Part shown: positions 1-9,273 of the stretch, piece after piece
How the letters are laid out: each line of letters starts with the position of its first letter
How positions within the stretch are numbered: the stretch's first letter is position 1
DNA from: a virus
Length of the DNA stretch: 25,770 nt
Direction: 5' to 3' (one strand)
IMG/VR virus record: IMGVR_UViG_3300025127_000237
Span: 1 to 25,770 of that record
Notes under the pieces: model-generated
Told to the model about the DNA's origin: nothing
Databases searched by the model: none
The model's input: only the letters and a program-made list of their open reading frames with translations
Program-made: the position numbers and the translations under genes

Positions 1-35
1 GCAGAAACGGCTAGTTTAATCGCCGATAACCACAT
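1..35 (-). CDS. Small conserved phage protein, 5' fragment
   Basis: An ATG at 33-35 opens a frame that runs off the left edge, so only the first 11 codons (MWLSAIKLAVS) and part of the next are visible. It begins just after the TAA of the preceding minus-strand gene, which matches the tight packing of the genes upstream. The residues look like the start of a hydrophobic or amphipathic helix. I recall similar N-termini in marine phage structural regions, but the fragment is too short to assign a function. Confidence 0.5.
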   Translation of the reverse strand, partial: MWLSAIKLAVS

Positions 36-37
36 AA

Positions 38-220
38 TTAGTACGCTTTAGAGTTTCTTTTCTTTTCTGCTAACATTCTTTTCTGACCGCCAACTGGCAT
101 TTCAGGTTTTCCTGTAGCAATATAGTTAAAAGATTGGTCAGCAGTTGTTTTAGATCTAGGATCTACTTCAATTTGCTGTTCTGCAACCTTAACTTCTTTT
201 ATTTTGTCTAGTTTTTGCAT
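38..220 (-). CDS. Hypothetical protein, 60 aa
   Basis: A 60-residue hydrophilic protein rich in Lys and Glu, with no membrane segment and no recognised domain. Its ATG follows directly on the TAA of the 43-aa gene (TAAATG). The GGAG-containing region before it lies inside that upstream gene, so it is probably translated by coupling as the distal part of the portal operon. It may be a small virion or assembly factor because it sits downstream of the portal gene, but nothing in its own sequence shows this. Confidence 0.7.
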   Translation of the reverse strand: MQKLDKIKEVKVAEQQIEVDPRSKTTADQSFNYIATGKPEMPVGGQKRMLAEKKRNSKAY

Positions 221-352
221 TTATGCTCCTTTTTTTACTCCTTTTATAACACCTTTGTTCTTAGATGCATAGAATATCTTTTCACCCCTCTTTTTACCGT
301 ACTGTTTTTTCATAGATTTCATAATTTTTTTACCTTTTTTGTTTAATGGCAT
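221..352 (-). CDS. Very basic 43-aa protein downstream of portal
   Basis: A short frame starts at ATG 350-352 and shares one base with the portal stop codon (TAATG). It is preceded by a good ribosome-binding sequence (GGAGGAT) inside the end of the portal gene. The product begins MPLNKKGKKIMKSMKKQYG and continues with KR and KKG clusters, so about a third of it is Lys or Arg. Such tiny basic proteins recur in marine phage structural operons; function is unknown. Coupling to the portal suggests a DNA-contacting or capsid-associated role, which is inference only. Confidence 0.75.
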   Translation of the reverse strand: MPLNKKGKKIMKSMKKQYGKKRGEKIFYASKNKGVIKGVKKGA

Positions 353-2805
353 TAATTATCCTCCGTAATTACGGCTGCTTGCTGTACTCCGGTCTTTGCA
401 AGGCTAACTCCAGCACGTAATTTTGCTAAATCTTCGTTTTGATCTAGTTTATCTTCTGCAATTTCTCCTTGTTGCATTAATCTTGCTCGTGCTAGGTCAA
501 TTTGAGCTTCATCATTGTCTTTTTTACGTTCATTTTCCATTGCACGTAAGTCAACCTCACGTGATTTTAGTTTTAGAAGAGGGTCATTGTCAAATTGTGA
601 AGTAATTTTCTTTTCTTCCTTCATAAATTCTTCTGTCATCTCTGCAATCAACACAGATTTTCTTGCTTCAATTTGATTATTTAACATTTCCAGTTGTTGT
701 TGAATGTTTGGATCCATAGCTGCTTGTTGTTGCATCATCATCATCTGTTGCATTTGCTCTCTAAACTCTAATTGTACTTGTTCTTGAGCCATTAAACTAA
801 TGTGTTCTAAAATATTTTTTTGTATCGAAGCCATAACCGCAGGATTATTTCTTACAATGTTAGTTGACATAAAATTTAAGTGAGCTGTAATGTGTGCTCT
901 GTGATCTTGACCTGGAAAAGCTTGAAATGGCTTGCCAGCTAACGCGTTTATATGCTCCATACTCGGATCCATAGGTGCAGTTGGCGCCGGTGGAGGCAAT
1001 ACCGCATCTACATTTTTAACACCAATTGCTTCATACATGTTTCTGTATATCTGATACATGTTATGTAGTTGTGGATTTGATGTTGCGATCTGTAATTGTG
1101 TTTGTGCAAGTGTAATTCTTTGCGACATAGAAAATATATTTGGATCTGCAACTGGTATTACATCTATTCTGTCATCAAAATCTGCTTGTTTAATATTTCT
1201 TGCACCACCGACAACATCATAAGGATACTCTGGTGGTAAATATTGTGATACAACTTTTGAAAGTAAAGCAAATTCTTCTTTCATTGCCGCGTAACATCTT
1301 TTGTGTATTGCAGACATAACTCTAGACCCACGTTCTAGTAATGCAATAGTTGTTCCAACTGCTGCACCTTGATTACCATCTCCTACTTGCATGTCAGCAA
1401 TAGCTGCAAATCTTTGTCCTGCTTGTACAACAATACCTAATAAATTTAATAATGTTTGAGATGGTTCTTTGTATGGTAAAGGAAAAAATGCATCACGTAA
1501 TGATCCACCAGGAGCATCAACATCTTTAAATTCACCTGGCTGTATTGGTGCTGCTTCATCTCTAACTCTAACACCTCTTTGTTTAAATCCTGCAGGTAAA
1601 TTAGATAAAGTTCCTGCATCTAATAATTGACGGAGAGCCGCCGTTGCCGTACGACTCAATCCGCCAATCATATGTATTAATCCAAAGCCATAAAATCCAA
1701 GTCCTGGCAGAAATTTAAAATGGACAAAATATTGGATCTTAGTTTTCTTTAGATCATTGGGCGCATAGTTTCTCCGTATAGAGAGAACTGCTCGGCTGCC
1801 TTCTTCTACAGTTACTATGTAGGGCAATTTTATTCCTGTTGGTTGACCTTCGCCATCAACATCTTCAAAACCTTCTAAGTCTAAATTTACATGACACTCT
1901 AACAAAGTATAAACTGGTTCGTTCTTACCAGATTTTTTACTACCATCTAATTCACGTTCTTTTTTCTCTACAGTGTTTTGTTCAACATTGCCTGGAGGAG
2001 ATAATTCTATATCTCTATAAAAACCAGACACTTGTTGTTTTCTTAATTCATTTTCTGACATTTTAATTACATGAATTACAGCTTGAGCGTCTTCTATTGA
2101 AGTTGCAGTGTAGGGAACTATTAATTCATCAGCAGGAACGAATTTTGATACCACTCTTCCAAGAGGCACATCGTAATAAACTTTTTTAAATGTAGAACCT
2201 GCTAATGGTAAATGAAATAACATAGAATCAAACTCTGCTTCGTACTCTTTCATTTGATCCATAATTAAATAATTCATGTAATCTTTTACACGAGTCGCTT
2301 GTTGTTCTGTTTGTGGATTTTTAATTCCTATAACTTGTGTTCTTACAGGTCCATCTGCTGGTAATAATTCTTTGTATGCTTGTGCTTGAAACTGTGTAAC
2401 TGCTTCTGCTAATACTGGGTGTGTTGCACCACTTGCACCTTGAAAGGGTTCTGTTCTGTTTTCATATTTAAATCCTAAAAGATCTAAACCTTCTGTATAA
2501 GATCGTTCCCAATCTTTTCTTGAGGATTTATAATCCATATAATTATTTACCATTTCAGATCCTGTTGGTTCTAAAATATCGTCTGGTAAAATATCTGCTA
2601 AGTTATCAAAATGATTTTCTGTGCCTGGTATATTTATTGCACCTGGTTCAAAGTCAATCGTTGCGCCACCATCTTCTTCTGGCACCACTTCAACTGGTCC
2701 TTTTTCTGGTATTTCTTCCTGAACAGTAACCTCTGCTATTTCCTCTTCTGAAGGAACTTCAACTTTAGTTCTAGTGTTCGGGAGTCCTTTGTCTATTTCT
2801 GCCAT
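352..2805 (-). CDS. Portal protein, P22-like
   Basis: This 817-aa protein is most likely the dodecameric portal through which DNA enters and leaves the capsid. The N-terminal 85 residues are acidic. They are followed by a portal core that includes a stretch near residues 200-250 (AGSTFKKVYYDVPLGRVVSK, then FVPADELIVPY), which is typical of P22-type portals. The C-terminal third, from about residue 680, is a Gln/Met-rich helix with a long charged coiled coil, comparable to the P22 barrel extension. It is longer than P22 portal (725 aa). An AGGAG ribosome-binding site precedes the ATG. It lies downstream of TerL, but two giant genes intervene, which is not the usual TerL-portal adjacency. No protease or scaffold domain is seen. 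The family call rests on remembered motifs. Confidence 0.85.
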   Translation of the reverse strand: MAEIDKGLPNTRTKVEVPSEEEIAEVTVQEEIPEKGPVEVVPEEDGGATIDFEPGAINIPGTENHFDNLADILPDDILEPTGSEMVNNYMDYKSSRKDWERSYTEGLDLLGFKYENRTEPFQGASGATHPVLAEAVTQFQAQAYKELLPADGPVRTQVIGIKNPQTEQQATRVKDYMNYLIMDQMKEYEAEFDSMLFHLPLAGSTFKKVYYDVPLGRVVSKFVPADELIVPYTATSIEDAQAVIHVIKMSENELRKQQVSGFYRDIELSPPGNVEQNTVEKKERELDGSKKSGKNEPVYTLLECHVNLDLEGFEDVDGEGQPTGIKLPYIVTVEEGSRAVLSIRRNYAPNDLKKTKIQYFVHFKFLPGLGFYGFGLIHMIGGLSRTATAALRQLLDAGTLSNLPAGFKQRGVRVRDEAAPIQPGEFKDVDAPGGSLRDAFFPLPYKEPSQTLLNLLGIVVQAGQRFAAIADMQVGDGNQGAAVGTTIALLERGSRVMSAIHKRCYAAMKEEFALLSKVVSQYLPPEYPYDVVGGARNIKQADFDDRIDVIPVADPNIFSMSQRITLAQTQLQIATSNPQLHNMYQIYRNMYEAIGVKNVDAVLPPPAPTAPMDPSMEHINALAGKPFQAFPGQDHRAHITAHLNFMSTNIVRNNPAVMASIQKNILEHISLMAQEQVQLEFREQMQQMMMMQQQAAMDPNIQQQLEMLNNQIEARKSVLIAEMTEEFMKEEKKITSQFDNDPLLKLKSREVDLRAMENERKKDNDEAQIDLARARLMQQGEIAEDKLDQNEDLAKLRAGVSLAKTGVQQAAVITEDN

Positions 2806-2814
2806 ATAATACTC

Positions 2815-5163
2815 CTAATAGTTTCTAACACGGTTTTTAAGGGATAGCAACCCCTGTGAGTTTGGTCCTGCTTCTGGTGCTGGACCTGAAGAAACCCCTG
2901 CTTGTTTTGCAATACCACCACCAGCTAAATTAGCGACACCGCCTGCTTCTGCTATTGCACCAAAACCTGCATCTTGTAATATTTTATCATATCCACCAAG
3001 AATATCGACTGTTTCATCAACAGGCAAATTTTGATCTTCTAAATATTTATTTATTTTTTCTGGAGTTAACATATCTCCTTCTTTTATTCTTTTTTGAATT
3101 TGCATATCTATTGCTCTTTCACTAGATGGAACGAACATAGGTGCATTAATTACGGATAATTTTTCTTGAGCATTTATTAACGCATCATAGTATGCTCTAT
3201 CTTTAATTTTTAAATCCATTGGTTTTTGAAAACCAGTTATTAATTGCTCTGCTTTACTTAATTGTCCAGATCTATACATGTCTTTTATCTCAGCTTGTTT
3301 TTTATTTATTTTTTTCAATACATCTTGTTTGTTATCAGGTGTATAACCAAAATCACCAACACCATAAGTTTCTTGTTCATACTCATCTTTTAATCTTTGT
3401 AATTTTTTTACAGCTTCATTTTTATCATTAATTAATTCTTGTTGATCTAAAACATATTCAACTTTATCTTTATCTGTAGCGGCACCTATGAGTTCTTCTC
3501 TTATACCTTCGTCATAACTTTTCATAAGTCCAAGTCCTCTAAGTGGTGCAGTTAAATAAGATTTACGCAAAGCTTGCATTGTTGATTCCCCCTCACTAAT
3601 TACTTTATCAAAACCTAATGCTGCCTCTAAAAACAACTCACTGACTACACCTGCTTTAACTAAAGCTCTCGCACCTTTTGATCCAAAGTTTTTAAATTTA
3701 TTTGCAATTCTACTTGCTTCGCCAGAAGTTGCTGCACCTGTTCTTACTTTTGTAATTTCATTTCTCATACCAGTAACAGCTTCGTCTATTGAACAAGTTC
3801 CAACTGTGCCACCATTTGCTTTTGAGTTTGGACAAAACTTCATAAGTTGTTTATATAATGGTGTGCCCGGTTTAAGTTCTTGTGTTAGTGGAACTCCTTT
3901 TGTTTGTATTACAACTCCTTTACTAGTAGCTATATCTGTTATATTTTTTTTAGCAGGTCCGCTTAACGCATCAAAATTTTTAATATACTTAGATGCGTCT
4001 ACTTTTTTTCCAGGCTCGCTTATAATTATAGGAGTATCTACTTTAAATTTTTCTTGAAAAGCTTTGGATACTTTATTAAAGTCATCTATGTCTGATGCAC
4101 TGGCTGTGCCATCTAATACTTTTGGAAATAATCTACTAAATGGTCCATCTATAATTAAACCTTTTCTAGTATTTATTTTTTTATCTATTACTTGAGTTAA
4201 CTCAGTATAGCCAGGTGCATTTTCAAATGTGGCTGCTATACCCACGACTTCATCTAAATTAAATATATTAGTATCAACTGCTTTTAATATATTAGTTCTT
4301 AATGTTTGTAGTTTTTGACCTTTTGTATTTAACAATCTATCTCTTATATTCAATCTAGATCTTCTTAACTCCTCACTAGCAAATTTTCCCCATTGATCTT
4401 GTGGCGGAAACTCTGATAAAATTTCATCTAACATTAATCCTTGCGGAGAAATAATTCCTGGCACTTCTCTAAACCCTAACAAAAATTCTTGATATCTAAT
4501 TAAATCTTGAGCTACCATTCTAAGTGCAGCATCGGTAGTATTCCCGTATATTAATCCTGCAAGTTGTCTTGCATTATTAATATCTGTTGGATCCTTCATT
4601 GCTATTGCATGAATAGCTTTTACCGCTCTATCAAAAGGTATTTTCTTTTCTAATTTTTTAGTTATAGTAAATTTATCCGCTTTCTTAATTGCATTTTCAG
4701 CTGCAGACTCTGTAGTAGTGTAAACCATTTTAGTGCTTGTGCCTTTTTCTCCTGATGGAACCTGTACTTTAAACTTTGCATTAGTTGGAATATCTGGATT
4801 TATTTTTCTGTCGTTAGCAGTAATTGGTCTAACTATTTTATAAATTTTTCTTTCCTCTGGAGATGAATATATTTTTTGTTTTACAGAACTAGCTAATTCT
4901 TTTTTTGGTATATCTACTCCTGGAACTCCATCTTTTTTTGCTTGAGTTATAACACCTCCAACCGTGGATTGATTTAATTTTATATTATGATTTTTTTCTA
5001 GAATTTCAGAGATTGCTTGTGATCCTAATTTATCTTCTACTCTGTATTTTAATATTAAATCTTTTGTTTCTTGAGGTAGAGAAGAACCTTTTCCTAATTC
5101 AATTCTTGAGCTAGACTCAAGATACTGTTTCATCTGTCTATATTGCGGAGGTGTAAGTGACAT
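2815..5163 (-). CDS. Large unrecognised protein, probable virion component, 782 aa
   Basis: I do not recognise a family. Residues about 45-75 look like a helix-turn-helix (KLGSQAISEILEKN followed by LNQSTVGGVI), which is unusual in a structural block. Around residues 441-460 there is a Cys-containing, Gly-rich segment (FCPNSKANGGTVGTCS). Residues about 560-640 are a Lys/Glu-rich probable coiled coil. The C-terminus carries Gly-rich boxes (AGGVANLAGGGIA) like those in the neighbouring 744-aa protein. Its start overlaps the stop of that gene by one base (TAATG), with GGAG before it. Size, helical content and place between TerL and portal suggest an internal or ejection protein, but this is inferred from position only. 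Confidence 0.8.
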   Translation of the reverse strand: MSLTPPQYRQMKQYLESSSRIELGKGSSLPQETKDLILKYRVEDKLGSQAISEILEKNHNIKLNQSTVGGVITQAKKDGVPGVDIPKKELASSVKQKIYSSPEERKIYKIVRPITANDRKINPDIPTNAKFKVQVPSGEKGTSTKMVYTTTESAAENAIKKADKFTITKKLEKKIPFDRAVKAIHAIAMKDPTDINNARQLAGLIYGNTTDAALRMVAQDLIRYQEFLLGFREVPGIISPQGLMLDEILSEFPPQDQWGKFASEELRRSRLNIRDRLLNTKGQKLQTLRTNILKAVDTNIFNLDEVVGIAATFENAPGYTELTQVIDKKINTRKGLIIDGPFSRLFPKVLDGTASASDIDDFNKVSKAFQEKFKVDTPIIISEPGKKVDASKYIKNFDALSGPAKKNITDIATSKGVVIQTKGVPLTQELKPGTPLYKQLMKFCPNSKANGGTVGTCSIDEAVTGMRNEITKVRTGAATSGEASRIANKFKNFGSKGARALVKAGVVSELFLEAALGFDKVISEGESTMQALRKSYLTAPLRGLGLMKSYDEGIREELIGAATDKDKVEYVLDQQELINDKNEAVKKLQRLKDEYEQETYGVGDFGYTPDNKQDVLKKINKKQAEIKDMYRSGQLSKAEQLITGFQKPMDLKIKDRAYYDALINAQEKLSVINAPMFVPSSERAIDMQIQKRIKEGDMLTPEKINKYLEDQNLPVDETVDILGGYDKILQDAGFGAIAEAGGVANLAGGGIAKQAGVSSGPAPEAGPNSQGLLSLKNRVRNY

Positions 5164-7397
5164 TATTCTCCTAACATTCTAGCGATGCCACCAGATGCTT
5201 TTTTAATTGATGGAATATTATCTGACACTTCATCTACGATTTCTTTTTTAACTATTTCACTTATATCATCAGCACCTGCCATAGTTCCATCTTGATCAAA
5301 CTCTACTTTGTATTCATCATACTCATCTGGCGGTGTCCCTTTTGTAGTTTCATCACCTCTTCCTTTTTTATAATCCATAACAGTTCTATCATTTATAGTG
5401 TCAAAACTTTTATCATTATAAACTCCTACGCCTGTTTTATCTTTTACAATTTGCATATCACCTGTTGAAATATCTTCAGTTAATGTATACTCATCACCGT
5501 TCTTACCTGTATAATAATATTCATTTACTCTTTCTTGAGGTTTGACTTTTGATTCTTTACCTAAAAGTTTAATTTTTTCTGCTAAACTAAAAAAATAATC
5601 TGGTGGTTGTGTGTTAGGAACAACTTTAGTTACATCTTTTGCAACTTTTGCTGTTTTACCTGTTTTAAAAAATTTTCCAAGAATAGGTATTGTTGCAAGA
5701 CCACCCATAATTTTCATAAAAGTTCTTCTGTCCATACCATCTTTTAAACCAATACGACCTCCGTCTTTATAACCTTCTTTCATTGCTTGTCTAACAGCTT
5801 CACCCATATCAAAACCATCATCCATTAGTTCTCGTACACGCTTAGCAAATTTTGCAGTTTGTGCGTCTTCATCAGCAACTCCATTTCCTTCTGCATAACC
5901 AATACGACCACCGTCTGCTTTTTCTTCCATATAAATATTTTTATGAAGATCTAATAACATTTTTTCTAATAACTCTGGACTATCTTTATATTTTTCTTTG
6001 TACTCTTGAGAAAACTCTTCAAACATTTTATCTTGTCGTTCTTTTTTCTGTTCCTCATTCATATTCTTTAACATTTTTTTTAATTGATTAGTTACTAATG
6101 CACCACTGGCAGCGATAGGTATAACCTCTGATGCTACTTCTAATTCTTTTCCTTCTTTCATTCTATCTTTTACGCTTTTGTTATATTTTTTAAATGCTTG
6201 AACTGGACTGTTCTCACTTAAAAATTTTATAAATCTTGGACCAAGTCCTTGAGAAAAGCCAATACGTCCCCCCTCTGCAAAACGTTTTAAAAGTTGAATT
6301 TTAAATTCAGGTTCACCTTTATCTACATCATACATAAGCTGTCCACTAATTCCCTCACCACCTGGATTAATATCTAATCCTATCGCTCTTTTTCTAGAAC
6401 CACCTTCACCTAAAATTAATTCTTGATCATCTTTTTCAACTCTTGTCCTACCTTTGTCACGACCATAGGTCGTAAGAAAATTTATTCTGTCGGTTATTGG
6501 AAACTTTGAATTAAGAAGAATTTTGTATGTTTCATTATCCATTGTAATACCCTCTGGTGCACCTATAATTTGTTGTTTACCAGATTTAGATCCTTCAGCT
6601 TCTATATTAACAAACTTCTTAATTTTATCTGCAAGTTTCTTCATTTTCAAACGGTTTCTTTCTCTTGGTGTCATGTTAAGTAACTCTGACAAACCTTCAC
6701 TACCATTAGCAAAACCTGCACGTCCACCTTTCGCCAATCCTTCAATTAATGGTTTACCTTTTTTTAACGTATCTAAAACTTCAGTATAACTCATGCCATA
6801 ATTATCCATGACATATGGAATCTGACCAGATTTACCTGACTTTAATATCATTTGAATATCTTTGTCAGTTGCATTGCCAAACTTTTTAAAATCAGATACT
6901 AATTTTTCTACACTGTAATCTCTGTCTGAAATACTTTTTATACCCATCTCTTCATCAAACTTAGCTCTCATCGCAAGTGGTATTGCTTCTTCTCCTTCTG
7001 CAGTTCTAGTAGGAAATTTTTTCATCATCGCAAACTCTCTTGCAATATCAGGATCTCTTAATAATTGATTTTTAATACCTGTAAAGTCGCCTTTCTTTGT
7101 GGCTTCTTTTATATTTTTAAAGGGACTTGGCATTTGATCTGTAATATCTATGACATTGTCTTTAGCAATTGTTTTTGTTTTTGCTGCAGAAGATTGATTA
7201 ATAAAAGCCATAGCTTCATTCATGGCTCCGTCTGATTTAATAGCATCTGGGTTAATGCCATTTTCAATAAGAAGCTGTCTTAGTATACCTTCTTGAAAAT
7301 CTACCTTTTGAGTATTTGGTATTATCATGATACCTTCATCAGTCGTTTTAAGTAAATTTTTTTTAGCGTAGTTTCTAATAAAGTTGACTTTTGACAT
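5163..7397 (-). CDS. Large protein with repeated GGRIGF boxes, 744 aa
   Basis: No family is recognised. The notable feature is a recurrent box, [KED]GGR[IA]G[FYL], at about residues 223, 374, 493 and 545, with a reduced copy (SGGIARMLG) at the very C-terminus. Boxes separate otherwise unlike helical segments. Right after the fourth box comes DRRTFMKIMGG and a hydrophobic stretch ending IPILGKFF, which resembles a twin-arginine signal but is internal. The start overlaps the TerL stop by one base and has an AAAGGAA ribosome-binding site. With its partner of 782 aa it probably forms part of the virion or an ejected complex; that is inference from position and shared Gly-rich tails. The boxes could be linkers or processing sites. 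Confidence 0.8.
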   Translation of the reverse strand: MSKVNFIRNYAKKNLLKTTDEGIMIIPNTQKVDFQEGILRQLLIENGINPDAIKSDGAMNEAMAFINQSSAAKTKTIAKDNVIDITDQMPSPFKNIKEATKKGDFTGIKNQLLRDPDIAREFAMMKKFPTRTAEGEEAIPLAMRAKFDEEMGIKSISDRDYSVEKLVSDFKKFGNATDKDIQMILKSGKSGQIPYVMDNYGMSYTEVLDTLKKGKPLIEGLAKGGRAGFANGSEGLSELLNMTPRERNRLKMKKLADKIKKFVNIEAEGSKSGKQQIIGAPEGITMDNETYKILLNSKFPITDRINFLTTYGRDKGRTRVEKDDQELILGEGGSRKRAIGLDINPGGEGISGQLMYDVDKGEPEFKIQLLKRFAEGGRIGFSQGLGPRFIKFLSENSPVQAFKKYNKSVKDRMKEGKELEVASEVIPIAASGALVTNQLKKMLKNMNEEQKKERQDKMFEEFSQEYKEKYKDSPELLEKMLLDLHKNIYMEEKADGGRIGYAEGNGVADEDAQTAKFAKRVRELMDDGFDMGEAVRQAMKEGYKDGGRIGLKDGMDRRTFMKIMGGLATIPILGKFFKTGKTAKVAKDVTKVVPNTQPPDYFFSLAEKIKLLGKESKVKPQERVNEYYYTGKNGDEYTLTEDISTGDMQIVKDKTGVGVYNDKSFDTINDRTVMDYKKGRGDETTKGTPPDEYDEYKVEFDQDGTMAGADDISEIVKKEIVDEVSDNIPSIKKASGGIARMLGE

Positions 7398-8878
7398 TAA
7401 TAATAATTCCTTTTACGTTCGCCGAGTTTTTCTTCGACATAGTCTTCAGGGTGACCGATTAGACCGCCCTGTCTAAATCGCATGATAGCCTGGGTCGTAG
7501 AGTCGACCAAGTCATCATGATCACCGTAAGGAAATGCAGCACACTCTTCAATGACGTCGTCTGCAAATTTCTGCTCAGGTGCCCATATCATACCAGATTC
7601 AAACAAAGGTGCAACCGCATTTACACGTGCATGCTTATCATTTCCTTTGCTTGGACTAAAATTTACAACTGGTATGTCCATCTGCCTTAACTCGTAAGTT
7701 AGTGGTAAACCAGATGCTTTAGCCTCAATAATTACTGTTTCAGGTTTCCAATAAGAATATTGTTCAAGAGCCAGTCTTCGTAGTTCTGGAAACTCGTATC
7801 TACCCTTTACCGCATCTAACAATATTAAATTAGCAGGACTATCTTCGTCTGGATAGAATATACCCCATGTCGTTATCGCACTGTAATCAGCTGTCTCCTT
7901 TTTTAAAAATGCTGTGTCGTAAGATTGTATCACGTGTTGTAGCTGTGGTATGTCATCGTTGGTGTACTTCATCCACCACTCCCTTTTTAATATTGCACCT
8001 TCCTCTGCTGTTGGGTTCTGCATCCACTGTGCGTTCCATTTGCCCGTGGGCAGTGTTGCTTGAACCTTTTCTAATTCATCTAACTTCCAATACTCTGGCC
8101 AAACAGGAGTTGCGTTCCGTGAGCCGTGGTCCATGATTGCTGGAAACTCGACCACGTGCCACTGATCAGCTTTTGCTTCTTTCTGGTTCGCGAGTAATTT
8201 TCCTGTTAAATCTTTATTAGACCAACGAGTCATAACGAGCACAATCTTACCGCCTGGTTGTAAACGTTGTCGTGGTCCTGATGTATACCACTCGTAAGCA
8301 GACTCCATGGCTGTTGGAGATAAAGCATCTTGTTCTGAATGTGGGTCGTCAATAATTAGAAGATCTGCACCACGTCCTGTGATCGCACCACCAACACCAG
8401 CTGCAAAGTATTCACCACCCTGTGCTGTCTCCCAACGTCCTGCTGCCTTTGAGTCTTCTTGTAATCTTGTTTGAAAAATTTTTCCGTAGTCCTCACTATC
8501 AATTAAATTTTTTGCCTTACGACCAAACCTCACGGCTAATTCACCGGTGTGGGTTGCTTGAATAATCTTGAGCTTTGGATCACGGCCCACCATCCAAGCC
8601 GGAAGTAAGTATGAGGCAAACTCCGACTTAGTATGTCTTGGGGGCATGTTAACTATCAGACGAGTTATCTCGCCTGATGCTAATTTATTAAATTTGTCAG
8701 CAATGTGTCTGTGGTGGGACCCCTCTATAAAATCGGGCCACATACACTTTACAAAAGATATAAAATCATTTTTAGCTTTGTTCTGTATCTTTTTTTCAGC
8801 GTGTAATACTTGCAGTTGTTTAAATTTTTTACGAACATCTGCAGGTAGTTTACTTATGTCTATATTATTCAATTCCAT
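7397..8878 (-). CDS. terL: Terminase large subunit
   Basis: The packaging motor: an ATPase translocates DNA into the procapsid and a nuclease cuts the concatemer. The 493 residues have the usual full length. The Walker A-like motif is MPPRHTKS at 78-85, Walker B is LLIIDDP at 173-179, and the coupling motif MTRWS is at 216-220. The C-terminal RNase H-like nuclease shows D321 (SYDTA), E385 (VIIEAKASG) and D455/D456 (DHDDLVDS). All catalytic positions appear intact. The ATG is preceded by an A/T tract with no Shine-Dalgarno sequence, unlike the genes downstream. The small subunit is not adjacent: it lies almost 4 kb away on the other strand. Confidence 0.97.
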   Translation of the reverse strand: MELNNIDISKLPADVRKKFKQLQVLHAEKKIQNKAKNDFISFVKCMWPDFIEGSHHRHIADKFNKLASGEITRLIVNMPPRHTKSEFASYLLPAWMVGRDPKLKIIQATHTGELAVRFGRKAKNLIDSEDYGKIFQTRLQEDSKAAGRWETAQGGEYFAAGVGGAITGRGADLLIIDDPHSEQDALSPTAMESAYEWYTSGPRQRLQPGGKIVLVMTRWSNKDLTGKLLANQKEAKADQWHVVEFPAIMDHGSRNATPVWPEYWKLDELEKVQATLPTGKWNAQWMQNPTAEEGAILKREWWMKYTNDDIPQLQHVIQSYDTAFLKKETADYSAITTWGIFYPDEDSPANLILLDAVKGRYEFPELRRLALEQYSYWKPETVIIEAKASGLPLTYELRQMDIPVVNFSPSKGNDKHARVNAVAPLFESGMIWAPEQKFADDVIEECAAFPYGDHDDLVDSTTQAIMRFRQGGLIGHPEDYVEEKLGERKRNYY

Positions 8879-8900
8879 AAAAATTTTTTAAAAAATTTTT
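8879..8900. repeat. Self-complementary A/T tract at the terL start
   Basis: Alternating A5-6 and T6 blocks directly abut the terL start codon, forming an AAAAAATTTTTT-type palindrome. It replaces the ribosome-binding site that would be expected here. It may be intrinsically bent DNA or a weakly paired leader that keeps the start codon open. No other role can be read from it. Confidence 0.6.
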
Positions 8901-8979
8901 TGCATCACATTTAAGATGTTCAACATGTTTTTACCAGCTATAACTGTCTAAATCAAGCAATACAACCTAGAGTAGTGGG

Positions 8980-9011
8980 ACCCCTTTTACAAAAAGGGGT
9001 GGCCCGGCCAC
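8980..9011. repeat. Hairpin pair in the terL upstream spacer
   Basis: ACCCCTTTT (8980-8988) and AAAAGGGGT (8992-9000) form a perfect 9-bp hairpin with a 3-nt loop. It is followed by GTGGCC-C-GGCCAC (8999-9011), a GC-rich palindrome overlapping its end. Neither is followed by a long T tract in either direction, so simple intrinsic terminators are unlikely. They lie within a spacer of about 200 bp that has no gene. Confidence 0.7.
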
Positions 9012-9047
9012 AACTTATAATTGATTTTTGGATTTAATTTGGGACCC

Positions 9048-9067
9048 CTGGCGGCGTTAGCCGCCAG
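9048..9067. repeat. GC-rich hairpin below the 62-aa gene
   Basis: CTGGCGGC (9048-9055), loop GTTA, GCCGCCAG (9060-9067) is an 8-bp perfect hairpin that begins 10 nt after the stop codon of the 62-aa gene on the minus strand. It is all but pure G+C in an AT-rich genome. There is no T tract, so it may be an RNA-processing or protective stem, or a packaging signal, rather than an intrinsic terminator. Confidence 0.7.
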
Positions 9068-9077
9068 AGATAAGGAG

Positions 9078-9266
9078 CTAGTCTAGTAATGTCATGTATG
9101 CTTTAGCATTCATCTTACCAAACTTATGTAAACCTTTTTGCACAGTCTTATAGTCCTCGTCTATTTCTGCCTGTTTAATCATAATGTATAACTTATATTC
9201 TTCTGGAGTTAACATTGTTGATTGACCTGAAAAAGGGTTTGTTGTTTTAATTGTTCTTTCTGTCAT
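9078..9266 (-). CDS. Hypothetical protein, 62 aa
   Basis: Small soluble protein with a proline/glycine-containing N-terminal motif (TTNPFSGQSTMLTPEE) followed by helices. I recall similar 'NPFxGxxxxLTPEE' proteins in marine phages, always without function. The ATG lies only 7 nt after a predicted -10 element, so the message is probably leaderless or nearly so; no Shine-Dalgarno sequence is present. Its promoter -35 box lies inside the end of the upstream gene, so it can be expressed independently of it. Confidence 0.75.
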   Translation of the reverse strand: MTERTIKTTNPFSGQSTMLTPEEYKLYIMIKQAEIDEDYKTVQKGLHKFGKMNAKAYMTLLD

Positions 9267-9273
9267 AATATAT

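Noticed and set aside
5700-5760. Twin-arginine export signal in the 744-aa protein
   Set aside because: It is internal, about 550 residues from the start, so it cannot act as an ordinary N-terminal signal.
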